Virus record (IMG/VR): IMGVR_UViG_3300011116_000399 | Coordinates: 1-58,158 of that record | Source of the DNA: a virus | Reading direction: 5' to 3' (one strand) | Length of the DNA stretch: 58,158 nucleotides | Shown: piece by piece, positions 16,112-25,672 of the stretch | How positions within the stretch are numbered: the stretch's first letter is position 1 | How the letters are laid out: each line of letters opens with the position of its first letter | Made by a program: the position numbers and the translations under genes | Notes under the pieces: generated by a model | Told to the model about the DNA's origin: nothing | Database searches by the model: none | The model's input: only the letters and a program-made list of their open reading frames with translations

Positions 16112-19100
16112 ATGGCTGAATCACCAACCATGGAAGTCCGTGCCCGATTAACGGCTGACTCCGCACAATTTACAAAAGGTCTTAGCGAAGCAACAAAAAG
16201 CGCTGAAACTTTTCAAACCGCCGCTTCAAACTTAAATAAAGTTCTAGTTGCATCAGGAGCGGTTGCTGGTGGTTTTGCAATCGCCATGCTTGCTTTTGGA
16301 ACTAAGTCTTTCAAAGCGGCGGCTGAAGTTCAACAGTTAGATGTTGCTTTACAGGCTCTCGGTAAATCAACTCGCTATGGTTATACCGCATTAGCCGAAG
16401 CAGTTACACAAATTGAACAAGTTGGTATTCGCTCAACAGCGGCGCAACGAGCAGTAATCAAACTTGCTCAGTCAAATGTTGATTTATCTGAGGCTCAACA
16501 ATTAGCCACTATCGCTCAGAACTTATCTGTAACAGCAAGCGTTAATTCAGCAGATGCTTTGAATTCTTTGGTTTTTGCTATTACAACAGGTCAAACAAGA
16601 ATGTTGCGTCAGATTGGTATTACGGCTGGAGCAACCGAAGCCTTTGCTATTTATGGACGGACAATAGGCAAGAGCGCTAGTGACTTGACTATGGCTGAAA
16701 GACGCCAAGCAGTTCTTAATTTAGTATTAAAAGAAGGCGCCAAGGTTAGCGGTGCTTATGCGTTAGCCATGCAGAGTCCATCAAAGGCTCTTCAAGAGAT
16801 GGCTGACTCAACTAGAAAATTGCAAGAGGCAGTAGGTAAAAGATTGCTTGCGGCTTTTACAAAAATTATTTTAGCCACATTTACTATGTACGACAGATTC
16901 CAAAAAGCGGCTAATGGAACTGGGGCTTTGTCTAAATATCTTGATGCTATGGAAATGGTCTTAACTAAATTGGCAGACCCTTTTGCAAAAATCGCAGAAA
17001 ATGTTGGAAATTTTATTGAGAAAATAGATAAAAGCGAAGTGAGTATCAAATCAATAGCCTCTTCTATGGAAAAACTTTTACCTATTGCTGTTGGTTTTAC
17101 AACATTTTTTGGTATTAAAGCAGGTAAATCTTTAGCGCAAGCGGCGCCATTCTTTCAAGGTTTCTTTGGAGCATTATCACGATATGCAGGACTATTTACG
17201 GCTTTCACCGTAGTATTGACATCTCCTCAAATACGAAATGCAGTTGGACAAATAATCTCTGCTTTCAAACCATTGCTTCCAGTATTACAACAAGTTGGAG
17301 GAGTGCTATCTATTTTATCAGGAATCATAACGGGTGTAATTGCTAAAGCGCTTACTGGTTTAGCAAACCTCGTTAGAACAATTACAGGTTTCTTTTCAAA
17401 CAATGCAAGAGCCACACAAATCCTTGTCATAGCGTTTACGGGAATAGCAACTGCTATTGGTTTAGCAACAGTAGCCTTCTATGCTCATGCGGCGGCTATT
17501 AAAGTGGTTACTTTTACTCAGGCTTTATTGCAAGTCGCAACTGTTTTATTGACTGGTGGGCAACTTGCAAGCATCGCTTCAACAAATGGACTTGCGGCGT
17601 CAATGCTTAGACTCAATGCAGTTCTAGCGGCTAACCCAATTATGCGTATTGTTTTGATAATTGGCGCTTTGGTCACAGCCCTTGTAGTTGCTTACAAGAC
17701 TTCTGAGTCTTTCCGCAAGGTTGTAGGCATGGTCTTTAACTTTGTAGCAAAAGTAGTTATTACTGTGCTTGGTTACATCATTCAGTATTTTGGTCATGTT
17801 CTAAAAGCCTTGGCTTCAGCAATGAGAACCTTTGGATTCTTTGGCGAAGTTATAGCAAAAGTATTTGAGTTTGTTATAGATGTATTTTTGACCTTTGTTA
17901 AATTTGCATTAACCTCAATTAAAAATGTTATTGATGGTTTTGTTACTCTGATGGAAACAAACGACACTCTTCGTAAAATTGTAATTGCAGTATTCAACAC
18001 AATTATTAGAGTAATTGCTTTGGCGGTTACTACTATTGTTACAACTTTTGCTAATATCTTAAAGGCTATTGCAACCGCTATTTATTTCTTTGAAAGATTA
18101 TTAGATGTAGGTAAGACTATTGCAAAGGGAGTTATCTTAGCGTTCTTGGCTCTAGGTAAGGGTGTCGTAGGAGTATTTGGCAAAGTTGCAAGTGGCTTAG
18201 GTAATTTCCTTGATAACGCATTAACAACAGTAATAGACTGGGTTAAAAAAGTTACTGCTCCTTTGATGAAAATTCCTATTGTTTCTAATGCTGTAAGTGC
18301 GGCGCTTGGAGCATTAAATGGTATAGCGGCTTTTGCTAGTTCAAAACTTGAAGGTGTAGCAAAATCTATAACAGGTTTATTTAGTGCATCTGATGATGCT
18401 GGTGCTAAATCAGTTGATGCAATTACGGGTGTATCTAAAACTCTTATTAAGGCTTCACAAAGTTGGGGTAATTATTCCGAGGGTGCGGCTGGTGCTATTT
18501 CTAATGTTGCAAACAAAATGCTTGACTTCAATATAAAGGTTGTTGATTTAGCCGCACAAGATAATGGCACAAAGATTGTTGAAGGTTTAATTGCAGGTGC
18601 TAAAAAAGCATCCCCACTTCTTGAAAAAATGATTGCTGGTCTTGGTACTGCAATTAAGTTTGATTTTGCTGGAACCGTAGGAAAATTTATTGAGGAAGTC
18701 GCTAATAAGGCTGATGAAGCAGGAGATAAGTTAATTGAATTTGGTAAGAAAATGGTTGTCTTTGCTAAAGAGACGGACTTTGCCGAAGGCTTAAAAGATT
18801 TTATTGGAAATATCAAAGATAGTCTTGAGGAAGGTCTTGGCTTTGGTGACATTCTTGCTAAAGAAAAAGCAAAGGCTGAAGAAATTAAAGGTGGCGGAAT
18901 TGATGAAGGCGCTCTTGAAGATATACAGGGTTCAGCCGATTTGATGAAAAAAATCCGTGAGGCAATGAAGGCTGGTATCGAGTCTATGAGCGATGTTCTC
19001 AAAGACTTGCAACAAGCGGCTAAAGATTTTGCTGACTCACTCAAAGACACAATTTTAGGTTTTGCTGGACTCAAGGGAGTAGAACTGCCTGACGGATTTA

Positions 19101-19591
19101 TTCCAAAGGCTAAATCTCTCATTGAGAATATGCAAACAAGATTAAACAAGAGTAATCAGTTTGCTCAACAAATTACACAACTGCAAGCACTTGGACTTGA
19201 TGCAAAAGCCCTTCAAGACATTATCGAGTCAGGACCAATCAAAGGCGCTCAACTAGCGGCGTCAATTCTCGGTGGCGGAGCAGAGGCTATTGCTCAAATA
19301 AATGAAATTCAAAGAGCCATAAATATCACGGGTGCGGCAATAGGTAAGTTTGGTTCCGAAGCGGCTTTTGGTGAAAAGATTGCTAACGCTCAAATGAAAC
19401 TGGCTCAAGTTACAGATGCAGAAGCAAGAATCTCAGGAGTGAGCGGAAACAACATTGTTATTGAACAAGGTGCTTTTGTTGTAAATGTTGATACTACTGG
19501 AGCAACCAGTATAGATGAGAAGGCTGACATAATTACTCAAAGAATTCAAGAAACTTTTGCAATCTTGGCGAAGGAGTTGGCTAACAAATAA
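16112..19591 (+). CDS. tape measure protein
   Basis: 1159 residues, the longest gene. N-terminus MEVRARLTADSAQFTKGLSE, long helices, several hydrophobic segments (about residues 380-620) and a helical C-terminal half are typical. Length sets the tail at very roughly 160-175 nm using about 1.5 Angstrom per residue. No lysozyme or peptidase motif seen. Overlaps the next gene as TAATG. Confidence 0.95.
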   Translation: MAESPTMEVRARLTADSAQFTKGLSEATKSAETFQTAASNLNKVLVASGAVAGGFAIAMLAFGTKSFKAAAEVQQLDVALQALGKSTRYGYTALAEAVTQIEQVGIRSTAAQRAVIKLAQSNVDLSEAQQLATIAQNLSVTASVNSADALNSLVFAITTGQTRMLRQIGITAGATEAFAIYGRTIGKSASDLTMAERRQAVLNLVLKEGAKVSGAYALAMQSPSKALQEMADSTRKLQEAVGKRLLAAFTKIILATFTMYDRFQKAANGTGALSKYLDAMEMVLTKLADPFAKIAENVGNFIEKIDKSEVSIKSIASSMEKLLPIAVGFTTFFGIKAGKSLAQAAPFFQGFFGALSRYAGLFTAFTVVLTSPQIRNAVGQIISAFKPLLPVLQQVGGVLSILSGIITGVIAKALTGLANLVRTITGFFSNNARATQILVIAFTGIATAIGLATVAFYAHAAAIKVVTFTQALLQVATVLLTGGQLASIASTNGLAASMLRLNAVLAANPIMRIVLIIGALVTALVVAYKTSESFRKVVGMVFNFVAKVVITVLGYIIQYFGHVLKALASAMRTFGFFGEVIAKVFEFVIDVFLTFVKFALTSIKNVIDGFVTLMETNDTLRKIVIAVFNTIIRVIALAVTTIVTTFANILKAIATAIYFFERLLDVGKTIAKGVILAFLALGKGVVGVFGKVASGLGNFLDNALTTVIDWVKKVTAPLMKIPIVSNAVSAALGALNGIAAFASSKLEGVAKSITGLFSASDDAGAKSVDAITGVSKTLIKASQSWGNYSEGAAGAISNVANKMLDFNIKVVDLAAQDNGTKIVEGLIAGAKKASPLLEKMIAGLGTAIKFDFAGTVGKFIEEVANKADEAGDKLIEFGKKMVVFAKETDFAEGLKDFIGNIKDSLEEGLGFGDILAKEKAKAEEIKGGGIDEGALEDIQGSADLMKKIREAMKAGIESMSDVLKDLQQAAKDFADSLKDTILGFAGLKGVELPDGFIPKAKSLIENMQTRLNKSNQFAQQITQLQALGLDAKALQDIIESGPIKGAQLAASILGGGAEAIAQINEIQRAINITGAAIGKFGSEAAFGEKIANAQMKLAQVTDAEARISGVSGNNIVIEQGAFVVNVDTTGATSIDEKADIITQRIQETFAILAKELANK

Positions 19592-21162
19592 TGGCTACCT
19601 ACATCCTTAGACCTAACGCAAACTGGAACAATGCCTCTGCCTTTACTATCTCAGGAGGTTCAGGTTCAGTTCATGCGGCGCTCGCTGACAGTAGCGATTC
19701 AACTTACATAACTCGAACAAGTACAACAGTTCCAGCATCTTACGAAGCCGAGTTTGGTACAACCACCTTAGCGGCTACTGAGAAAGTTGAATATGTAAAT
19801 CTTCGTGCCCGAGCAACTATTGGAACTACTGGCAGTATCCAATTAAGCCTTGGTGTTATTACTGACCGTAATGGTCGAACAGTTAGTTATTCAGTTCCTT
19901 ATTCCAAAGCAAACACTCTTTCTTTAACCACCGTTGATACTGCCCTCAAACTTACAACTGCCCCAAGTGGTGAGGCTTGGTCACAAACTTTAATTGATAA
20001 TTTAGTTGTTAAGTTTACGGATAATGCAACAACAAGCGGTGACCGTGCTGGACTCTATGAATTGTTTGTTGATGTTGTAACTACTACTCAACCAACAGTT
20101 ACAGTTACCGCTCCAAGCGGAACCATCACGGATACAACTTTCCCGTCAGTCACTTGGACTTATGCAGATACAGATGGTGACCCACAAAGCGCTTACGAAA
20201 TTAAAGTATTTGACTCAACAACTTATGGCGCTGGAACCTTTAGCCCTGATACTTCTACGGCAACAGTCGAGACTGGCATTGTCGCCTCTACAAATGATGG
20301 TCAAACACTTGAGGCAGACTTAGCGGATGGTACAACTTATAGAGCCTATGTCAGAGTTGCTCAATTACTAAATGGTTCAAATTATTTTAGCAACTGGGCA
20401 TATAGCCAATTTACTATTGATGTTGATGCTCCAGCCACACCATTGATTACCGCTTTTTATGATGAGAACAATGGAGCAGTTGTTATTACGGTATTCGGTA
20501 GAACTAATGTTTTGAGTGCAAACCAAGCATCTTTAGAAACAAATACAACTGGTTGGACTGCTGTAACTAACTGCGCCATTGCTCGCTCAACGGCTCAGGC
20601 TTCAGTTGGAAGCGCCTCTTTAGAAATGACAGCAAGTGCCTCGGGTGACATAGTTGCCTCAACAACCACAGCAACAAAATTTACGGTTACAGCAAACCAA
20701 GAGTTCTCCGCTACGGCAGATTTCCGTGCTGGTACAACATCTCGTACCGCTCAGGTTGGCATCAGATATTTAACAAGCGCTGGTACAACAATCTCTACTA
20801 CTTATGGAACTGGAGTGACTGCAACAAGTTCAGCGTGGACAAATGCAACAGCAACAGTTCTTGCTCCACCAACAGCCACACACGCTCAAGTCTTTGTCAA
20901 AGTAACAAGCGCTGGCTCAAGTGAAATTCATTATGTAGACAAGATTGCTTTTCACGCTGGAGATACGCCTGTATTTACCCGTGGTGGTTTCAGCAATTTT
21001 GTTTTTGATGTTGAGCGTTCAGTTGATGGTGGAACAACTTATAGTGCAGTTCGAAACTCTCCAGTCACAGCAACCAGTTCACAAATTGCAGAGATAGATG
21101 ACTTTGAGGCACCTTTTGATTCAACAATTCGTTATAGAGCAAAAGCAAGGGCAGACATCTAA
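19591..21162 (+). CDS. minor tail protein with fibronectin-III and carbohydrate-binding-like domains
   Basis: 523 residues. An N-terminal beta domain is followed at about residues 165-280 by an FnIII-like domain (TVTAPSGTITDTTFPSVTWT, later YRAYVRVAQLLNGSNYFSNW). At about residues 315-450 a lectin/CBM-like jelly roll follows (NQASLETNTTGWTAVTNC, SVGSASLEMTASASGD). This is the layout of tail-tip proteins that touch cell-wall glycans. It lies directly behind the tape measure. Confidence 0.8.
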   Translation: MATYILRPNANWNNASAFTISGGSGSVHAALADSSDSTYITRTSTTVPASYEAEFGTTTLAATEKVEYVNLRARATIGTTGSIQLSLGVITDRNGRTVSYSVPYSKANTLSLTTVDTALKLTTAPSGEAWSQTLIDNLVVKFTDNATTSGDRAGLYELFVDVVTTTQPTVTVTAPSGTITDTTFPSVTWTYADTDGDPQSAYEIKVFDSTTYGAGTFSPDTSTATVETGIVASTNDGQTLEADLADGTTYRAYVRVAQLLNGSNYFSNWAYSQFTIDVDAPATPLITAFYDENNGAVVITVFGRTNVLSANQASLETNTTGWTAVTNCAIARSTAQASVGSASLEMTASASGDIVASTTTATKFTVTANQEFSATADFRAGTTSRTAQVGIRYLTSAGTTISTTYGTGVTATSSAWTNATATVLAPPTATHAQVFVKVTSAGSSEIHYVDKIAFHAGDTPVFTRGGFSNFVFDVERSVDGGTTYSAVRNSPVTATSSQIAEIDDFEAPFDSTIRYRAKARADI

Positions 21163-21587
21163 TGGCAACTATTTCTTCAGCATATACAACTTCAGAACCA
21201 ATCTTAATTGATAATCCTGCATATTGGTCTTTTACTGCCCCTGAAAGTCCAACTATCAAAGTAAATAATATAATTGTTGAACAGCCATTGAATCAAAACA
21301 TTGTTGAGTCTTATGGTGTATTCAAACCACTTGGCGCTTCAAAGTCAGTTGTTATTTCTCAATCTATTTACGGCGTAGATGGTACTTATCAAATAACAGT
21401 TCAGGGCGAAACCGCTTGGGATGCACTTTATCCAGTATTAACTTATCAAGGAACTCTGCATGTGCATGACCCTTTAGGTCGTCAGAAATATGTGCGTTTT
21501 GTTGATAGGTCATGGACTGAATCAGGAAACATTAACAACTTAATTAGAGTTGTTAAAGTCACCTATTACGAAGTTGATGCACCGTAA
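21162..21587 (+). CDS. minor tail protein
   Basis: 141 residues of mainly beta structure (FKPLGASKSVVISQSIYGVD, YQGTLHVHDPLGRQKYVRFV). Start overlaps the previous stop, stop overlaps the next start (TAATG both times). Related small tail-tip proteins occur between the distal-tail and hub genes of actinophages. A distal tail-like role is probable. Confidence 0.75.
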   Translation: MATISSAYTTSEPILIDNPAYWSFTAPESPTIKVNNIIVEQPLNQNIVESYGVFKPLGASKSVVISQSIYGVDGTYQITVQGETAWDALYPVLTYQGTLHVHDPLGRQKYVRFVDRSWTESGNINNLIRVVKVTYYEVDAP

Positions 21588-22705
21588 TGTATCCAGTTTC
21601 CTCGGACTTCAAGGAGACCATTCGGAAATCCCATGTCACAAAAACTAAGGTTGAAATTTATGACATGGCGAATGGAACAATCTTAAGCACAGCCCAACCA
21701 ATATCGGGTGAGGTTAGTATTGATAATCGTCGTTCTATTCGGCGTGAATGTACTCTTGAGTTTATTGATAAAGATGGGACTTTAGTTCCTCAGAACAATA
21801 TCTCCTCAGTCCTTCTCCCGTATAACCGTGAAGTAAAGATTTACAGGGGCATTGTTTTTGCAGATGGAACCGAGGAGTTAGTTCCCCTTGGAGTTTTTGT
21901 AATTACCAGCGTCGATGTAGTTGATACCGCTCAAGGTATAAAGATTCAAATAAAAGGTTCTGATAGAAGTTTGATTCTTGCTAGAGCAAAATTTACTAAT
22001 CATGAATTTTATATTGAGGCAGGAACAGCAAAAGAAACTGCTATTGAACAGATTCTTAAATACCGCTATCCAAAAGTAAAAACTATTTTTCCAGCGACTA
22101 ATCAAGTAACCACTTTGCTTTATCCAACTCTTGACCAATCTAGTGACCCTTGGCGTGAGGCTTTGAAAATTGCAGAGTCAGCGGCTATGGATTTATATTT
22201 TGATGAAAACGGAACTGCTCGTATGAGACCTATTCCAAACCCTGACTTGGGTACTGCCGTCGCTGAATACACAGATGGTTCAGATTCAGTCCTTATTCAA
22301 ATCAATCGCTCTTTGAGTACAGATGATTCATATAACGGAGTTATTTTTACAGGCGAAGGAACTAATCTAAGTATTGGTGTTATTGGTGAGGCTTGGGATG
22401 ATAACCCTGCTTCCCCTACCTATCGCAAAACTTACGGTGAAGTTCCTAAGTTCATGAGTAGCCCTACCGTGCTTACAGTTGCAGAGGCTCAAGAAGCGGC
22501 GTCCGCTGAGTTGAAAAAAGTTATTGGCGCTACTGAAAAAATTACATGGGACCAAATAGTAAATCCAGCCCATGATGTTTACGACTTAGTTAAAGTAACC
22601 CGTTCACCTATTGGAGTTGATAAAATCTTAAGTCTTGACTCAATTACCATACCCCTAGGGGCAAACGGTACTATGAACGCTATTGGTAGAAGTAGGAGAT
22701 TCTAA
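21587..22705 (+). CDS. tail hub/baseplate protein (DUF5047-like)
   Basis: 372 residues. FKETIRKSHVTKTKVEIYDM, GEVSIDNRRSIRRECTLEFID and LGVFVITSVDVVDTAQGIKI match the minor tail proteins often labelled DUF5047. The rest (LKIAESAAMDLYFDENGTAR) resembles the gp27/gp44-type hub folds. It probably forms the ring under the distal tail protein. Confidence 0.8.
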   Translation: MYPVSSDFKETIRKSHVTKTKVEIYDMANGTILSTAQPISGEVSIDNRRSIRRECTLEFIDKDGTLVPQNNISSVLLPYNREVKIYRGIVFADGTEELVPLGVFVITSVDVVDTAQGIKIQIKGSDRSLILARAKFTNHEFYIEAGTAKETAIEQILKYRYPKVKTIFPATNQVTTLLYPTLDQSSDPWREALKIAESAAMDLYFDENGTARMRPIPNPDLGTAVAEYTDGSDSVLIQINRSLSTDDSYNGVIFTGEGTNLSIGVIGEAWDDNPASPTYRKTYGEVPKFMSSPTVLTVAEAQEAASAELKKVIGATEKITWDQIVNPAHDVYDLVKVTRSPIGVDKILSLDSITIPLGANGTMNAIGRSRRF

Positions 22706-22950
22706 TGGACTTAAATTATCTTGTTGGTCAAATTAAGGGCACGGACAATTTCCCTAGTTTAAGGCTTCGTCAGGCTTATGTTGTTGCCACCAACAACAGT
22801 CCCAAAACTATCGATATTCAAATAGCGGGGGATACAAATACTTTGCCCTCCGTAAAATACATACATAGTTATGCTCCACAGGTGGGAGACACAGTTTTTG
22901 TATTTACCAATGGGGCTGATATTTTATGTATTGGAGATATAGCAACCTAG
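22705..22950 (+). CDS. small tail-tip protein (OB-fold-like)
   Basis: 81 residues; start overlaps the hub gene. The pattern RLRQAYVVATNNSPKTIDIQ, then YIHSYAPQVGDTVFVFTNGA, resembles the OB domain of gp5/hub proteins or short baseplate plugs. It is the last gene of the tail operon before the lysis genes. Confidence 0.7.
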   Translation: MDLNYLVGQIKGTDNFPSLRLRQAYVVATNNSPKTIDIQIAGDTNTLPSVKYIHSYAPQVGDTVFVFTNGADILCIGDIAT

Positions 22951-22973
22951 GTTCAGAAACCATAGGTTATTAT
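22944..22973 (+). promoter_or_regulatory. candidate lysis promoter with AACCTAGGTT palindrome
   Basis: AACCTAGGTT (22944-22953, perfect palindrome) and AACCATAGGTT (22958-22968) directly precede TATTAT (22968-22973), 20-odd bases before the holin RBS. Both resemble the AACCCCAGTT/AACCCTAGTT element of the early promoters but are more symmetric. Function is inferred. Confidence 0.45.
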
Positions 22974-22998
22974 TAACCACCTACAATTAGGAGATACA

Positions 22999-23268
22999 AT
23001 GGACAGTAAGACAAAAGCAATGCTCGCTTCATACGGACGGTCATTTTTAGCGGCAGTTACAACAGCCTTCATGATTACAGGCGGAAACATCCTTGCACTT
23101 GACGGTGATTCAGTTAAAGCAATTTTAGCGGCTGGAGTTTCAGCCGTCCTCCCAGTCGCCATCAGAGCGGCAAACCCTAAAGACCCTGCGTTTGGCAAGA
23201 TTGCAGACGGAGTTACCGAGGCAGTTGTTAAGAAAATGACAGCCAAGAAGTCGGCAAAGAAAAAATAA
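22999..23268 (+). CDS. holin (r1t-like)
   Basis: 89 residues. Two membrane segments (FLAAVTTAFMITGGNILAL; ILAAGVSAVLPVAIRAA) flank a short DGDSVKA turn. A lysine-rich cytoplasmic tail (KKMTAKKSAKKK) follows. 'LDGDSVKAILAAG....LPVAIRA.NP.DPAFG' is the r1t-type holin pattern. Overlaps the endolysin start (TAATG), as usual for lysis cassettes. Confidence 0.85.
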   Translation: MDSKTKAMLASYGRSFLAAVTTAFMITGGNILALDGDSVKAILAAGVSAVLPVAIRAANPKDPAFGKIADGVTEAVVKKMTAKKSAKKK

Positions 23269-23747
23269 TGTCTTTAGAAAAAGTCCTTGCATCTGCAAAA
23301 GCCGAGGTAGATGCCAACTATCGTGAGGGTACAAATAACGATACTAAATTCGGCAAGTGGTTTGGATTAAACAACCAACCTTGGTGTGCCATGTATGTTT
23401 CATGGTGTTTTAAGGAGGCAGGTCTTTCCCACTTAGTTGCGGCTCAATCTAAAAAAGGTTTTGCTTCATGCGACTTGGGACTTAAATGGTTTGCTAAAAA
23501 AGGACAAATAGTTCCAGTTGGTCAAGCACAGGCTGGAGATATTGCGTTTTTCCAATTTGATGATGATGCTCAAGCCGACCATGTTGGAATAGTTCAAAAA
23601 AATGATGGTAAAGGAACTCTTTGGGTCTACGAAGGAAATACAAGTGGAGATACCAAAGGAAGTCAATCAAATGGTGATGGCGCTTTCTTAAAGAAAAGAC
23701 CTTACAAACTAATCATGGGCGTGGCTCGTCCAGCCTACGAAGGTTAG
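23268..23747 (+). CDS. endolysin with CHAP amidase/peptidase domain
   Basis: 159 residues, one domain. Catalytic Cys in NNQPWCAMYVSWCF (about residue 42), His in ADHVGIVQ (about 105) and an acidic/Asn residue in VYEGNTSG (about 122-125) give the CHAP triad. KGQIVPVGQAQAGDIAFFQF is the conserved strand before the histidine. No separate wall-binding domain and no signal peptide, so export relies on the holin. Confidence 0.9.
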   Translation: MSLEKVLASAKAEVDANYREGTNNDTKFGKWFGLNNQPWCAMYVSWCFKEAGLSHLVAAQSKKGFASCDLGLKWFAKKGQIVPVGQAQAGDIAFFQFDDDAQADHVGIVQKNDGKGTLWVYEGNTSGDTKGSQSNGDGAFLKKRPYKLIMGVARPAYEG

Positions 23748-23757
23748 AAGATAAAGA

Positions 23758-24039
23758 ATGAGCGAAGAAGTGAAACCCAGTTTAGGAGAAATAATGCGTA
23801 GGCTTGATGACCTGACCATGGAAGTCAAGCAGATGAATCTAAATGTGAGTCAAACTTATCTTCGCAAAGATGTTTACGAATCCGATTCAGAGCGATTCTC
23901 TCAAGCCATGGTTCATATAACTGACCGACTTGAAAAAATGGAGTCTCGCTCTGAATGGGTTGTGCGTACAGTCGGCGGTCTCATGATTGCCACGATTGTC
24001 GGTGCCTCCGTGTATGTTGGACAAATAATCGGGTTCTGA
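23758..24039 (+). CDS. coiled-coil protein with C-terminal membrane anchor, lysis-associated
   Basis: 93 residues. Residues 1-68 are charged and coiled-coil-like (LGEIMRRLDDLTMEVKQMNL). A single membrane segment lies near the end (TVGGLMIATIVGASVYVGQIIGF). This form is common directly after endolysin genes and may be a second holin, antiholin or membrane regulator. Cannot be decided from sequence. Confidence 0.7.
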   Translation: MSEEVKPSLGEIMRRLDDLTMEVKQMNLNVSQTYLRKDVYESDSERFSQAMVHITDRLEKMESRSEWVVRTVGGLMIATIVGASVYVGQIIGF

Positions 24040-24044
24040 GGTAC

Positions 24045-24071
24045 TTGACAGACTAAACTAGGGTTTAGTAT
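24045..24071 (+). promoter_or_regulatory. promoter with TTGACA and AACTAGGGTT element
   Basis: TTGACA (24045-24050), AACTAGGGTT (24056-24065) and TAGTAT (24066-24071), followed by the shared RBS CGAGAGGAG before the Gam gene at 24098. It separates late genes from the recombination/replication block. Confidence 0.75.
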
Positions 24072-24097
24072 CCTCTCCCCAAACGAGAGGAGTCCAC

Positions 24098-24640
24098 ATG
24101 GACAACGCATTAGAAGTTACACCAATCGATGATTTTGAAATCATCGAAGAGCCAGCCCGTGAACCATTCAAAGTTGATGATGATTCCAAGGCAGATTGGG
24201 CAATGCGAAAACTTGCCTCAATTCGACGCAAACAAGCAGAGAACAAAGACATCTTTGACCGAGAAGTTAAAAGGGTCATGGAATGGCTTGAGAAGGTCAA
24301 TACAGCCCTTGAGAGAGACGCTGAGTGGTTTGAGTCCAACCTCCGCCCATACGCCCTTCAGGAGCGCTCTAAAGACCGTAAAAGCATAGTTCTGCCCCAT
24401 GGCACAATCAAAACTGTCGCAGGTCGGGTCAAGTTCGATATTGAGGATGAATCTAAGTTAATCGAGTGGGCTGAGAAGAACGCCCCTGAATTAGTCCGAG
24501 TTAAAAAAGAAGTTGATAAAAAAGCCCTAGGTGCTTTGAATCAATCTGAAGATAAGGTAATATCAACCCAAGGTGAAATTATTCCAGCAGTAAAAGTTAT
24601 ACCTGCTGAGACTTCAGTTTCATTCGTAATAGCAGAGTAG
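24098..24640 (+). CDS. gam: host-nuclease inhibitor Gam (Mu-type)
   Basis: 180 residues. A long helix (RKQAENKDIFDREVKRVMEW) is followed by LRPYALQERSKDRKSIVLPH and GTIKTVAGRVKFDIED, then PELVRVKKEVDKKALGAL and VIPAETSVSFVI. This is the full Mu-Gam pattern. Gam binds DNA ends and protects them from host exonucleases such as RecBCD/AddAB/AdnAB. First gene of the recombination operon, next to ERF. Confidence 0.9.
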   Translation: MDNALEVTPIDDFEIIEEPAREPFKVDDDSKADWAMRKLASIRRKQAENKDIFDREVKRVMEWLEKVNTALERDAEWFESNLRPYALQERSKDRKSIVLPHGTIKTVAGRVKFDIEDESKLIEWAEKNAPELVRVKKEVDKKALGALNQSEDKVISTQGEIIPAVKVIPAETSVSFVIAE

Positions 24641-24651
24641 AGAGAGGCAAC

Positions 24652-25320
24652 ATGGAAAACAAATTACCAATCGCTCAAGCATTGAGCGAAGTAATGAAGG
24701 CAGTTGGCGGTATCGCTAAGAAGGATAAAAACACATCTCAAGGATTTAATTTCCGTGGGATTGATTCAGTAGTTAATGCAGTCTCACCAGCCTTGCAAAA
24801 ATTTGGTGTGGTTGTAGTTCCATCAGTTGAGGAGTACGAATATCACACAGTTGAGATAGGACGGAATCGCACGGCTATGGGACATGTCAAAGTCAAAGTT
24901 AGTTATACATTCATCGGTGCAAACGGTGATGCAATCAAAGCAACAGTTGTTGGAGAAGCGATGGATTCAGGCGATAAGGCAACAGCCAAAGCCATGTCAG
25001 TTGCTTTCCGTACAGCCCTACTTCAATCATTGGCACTACCAACCGATGAAGTAGACCCTGATGCTCAGTCCTATGAACGCTCTTCCTCTGATGATGTTAT
25101 GGCGCCTTCAGCGGTGCTAACAAAAATTCATCAAGCGACTGACTTGGAATCCTTGGCATCAGTTGGTCAGTACATAACAGCCAACAAAGAAAAATACAAC
25201 GCCGAACTTTTAGAGCAGTTCCGTCTTAAGTTCCGTGAGCAACAGATAAAAATTAACCCACCAAAATTGGAAGAGGAATCCGATGAAGTCAAAGTCGAAG
25301 GAGTTACTGTTTCATCCTGA
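24652..25320 (+). CDS. erf: ERF-family single-strand annealing protein
   Basis: 222 residues behind AGAGAGGC. The ERF signature covers residues 5-130: ALSEVMKAVGGIAKKDKNTS, GFNFRGIDSVVNAVSPALQK and GDKATAKAMSVAFRTALLQS. ERF forms rings on single strands and drives annealing and circularisation, in concert with Gam and SSB. The C-terminal 80 residues are charged and variable. Confidence 0.9.
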   Translation: MENKLPIAQALSEVMKAVGGIAKKDKNTSQGFNFRGIDSVVNAVSPALQKFGVVVVPSVEEYEYHTVEIGRNRTAMGHVKVKVSYTFIGANGDAIKATVVGEAMDSGDKATAKAMSVAFRTALLQSLALPTDEVDPDAQSYERSSSDDVMAPSAVLTKIHQATDLESLASVGQYITANKEKYNAELLEQFRLKFREQQIKINPPKLEEESDEVKVEGVTVSS

Positions 25321-25672
25321 ACTTCCATACGCAGGGACTTCGGGACATAGCGGAACAGATACATCTAGGGAGCGAGCGCTAAGTGCAGACAGGTCAGGTA
25401 AGACTGCTCTGCGTCAAGCACAAGCCTTAAACCTTTTATCTCAAAGAGAATTGGTTGGGCTTACTTGGAAAGAGTTATCTGAGATAACTGGACTTCACCA
25501 CGGAACCGCTTCGGGTGTATTGTCCGTCCTCCATAAATCAGGACGCATTGCCCGTCTCAAAGAGACTCGTAATGGTTGCAAGGTTTATGTAGATGTTTCT
25601 TGTATCGAAGGTCGATTAGTCGAAAGACAAGGGCGAAAGAAAAATTGCCCTCATTGTGGAGGAGATTTGTGA
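25283..25672 (+). CDS. winged-helix regulator with C-terminal zinc knuckle
   Basis: 129 residues, overlapping ERF by 38 bases. Residues about 45-110 form a winged helix (REL..LTWKELSEITGLHHGT, ASGVLSVLHKSGRIARL). The C-terminus KKNCPHCGGDL carries a CxxC pair. Similar small wHTH proteins stand next to recombination genes in many actinophages. Its stop overlaps the GTG start of the next gene (GTGA). Confidence 0.75.
   Translation: MKSKSKELLFHPELPYAGTSGHSGTDTSRERALSADRSGKTALRQAQALNLLSQRELVGLTWKELSEITGLHHGTASGVLSVLHKSGRIARLKETRNGCKVYVDVSCIEGRLVERQGRKKNCPHCGGDL

Noticed and set aside
18472-19149. 225-codon minus-strand frame within the tape measure gene
   Set aside because: Ant-sense shadow of a helical repeat region; no RBS or coupling.
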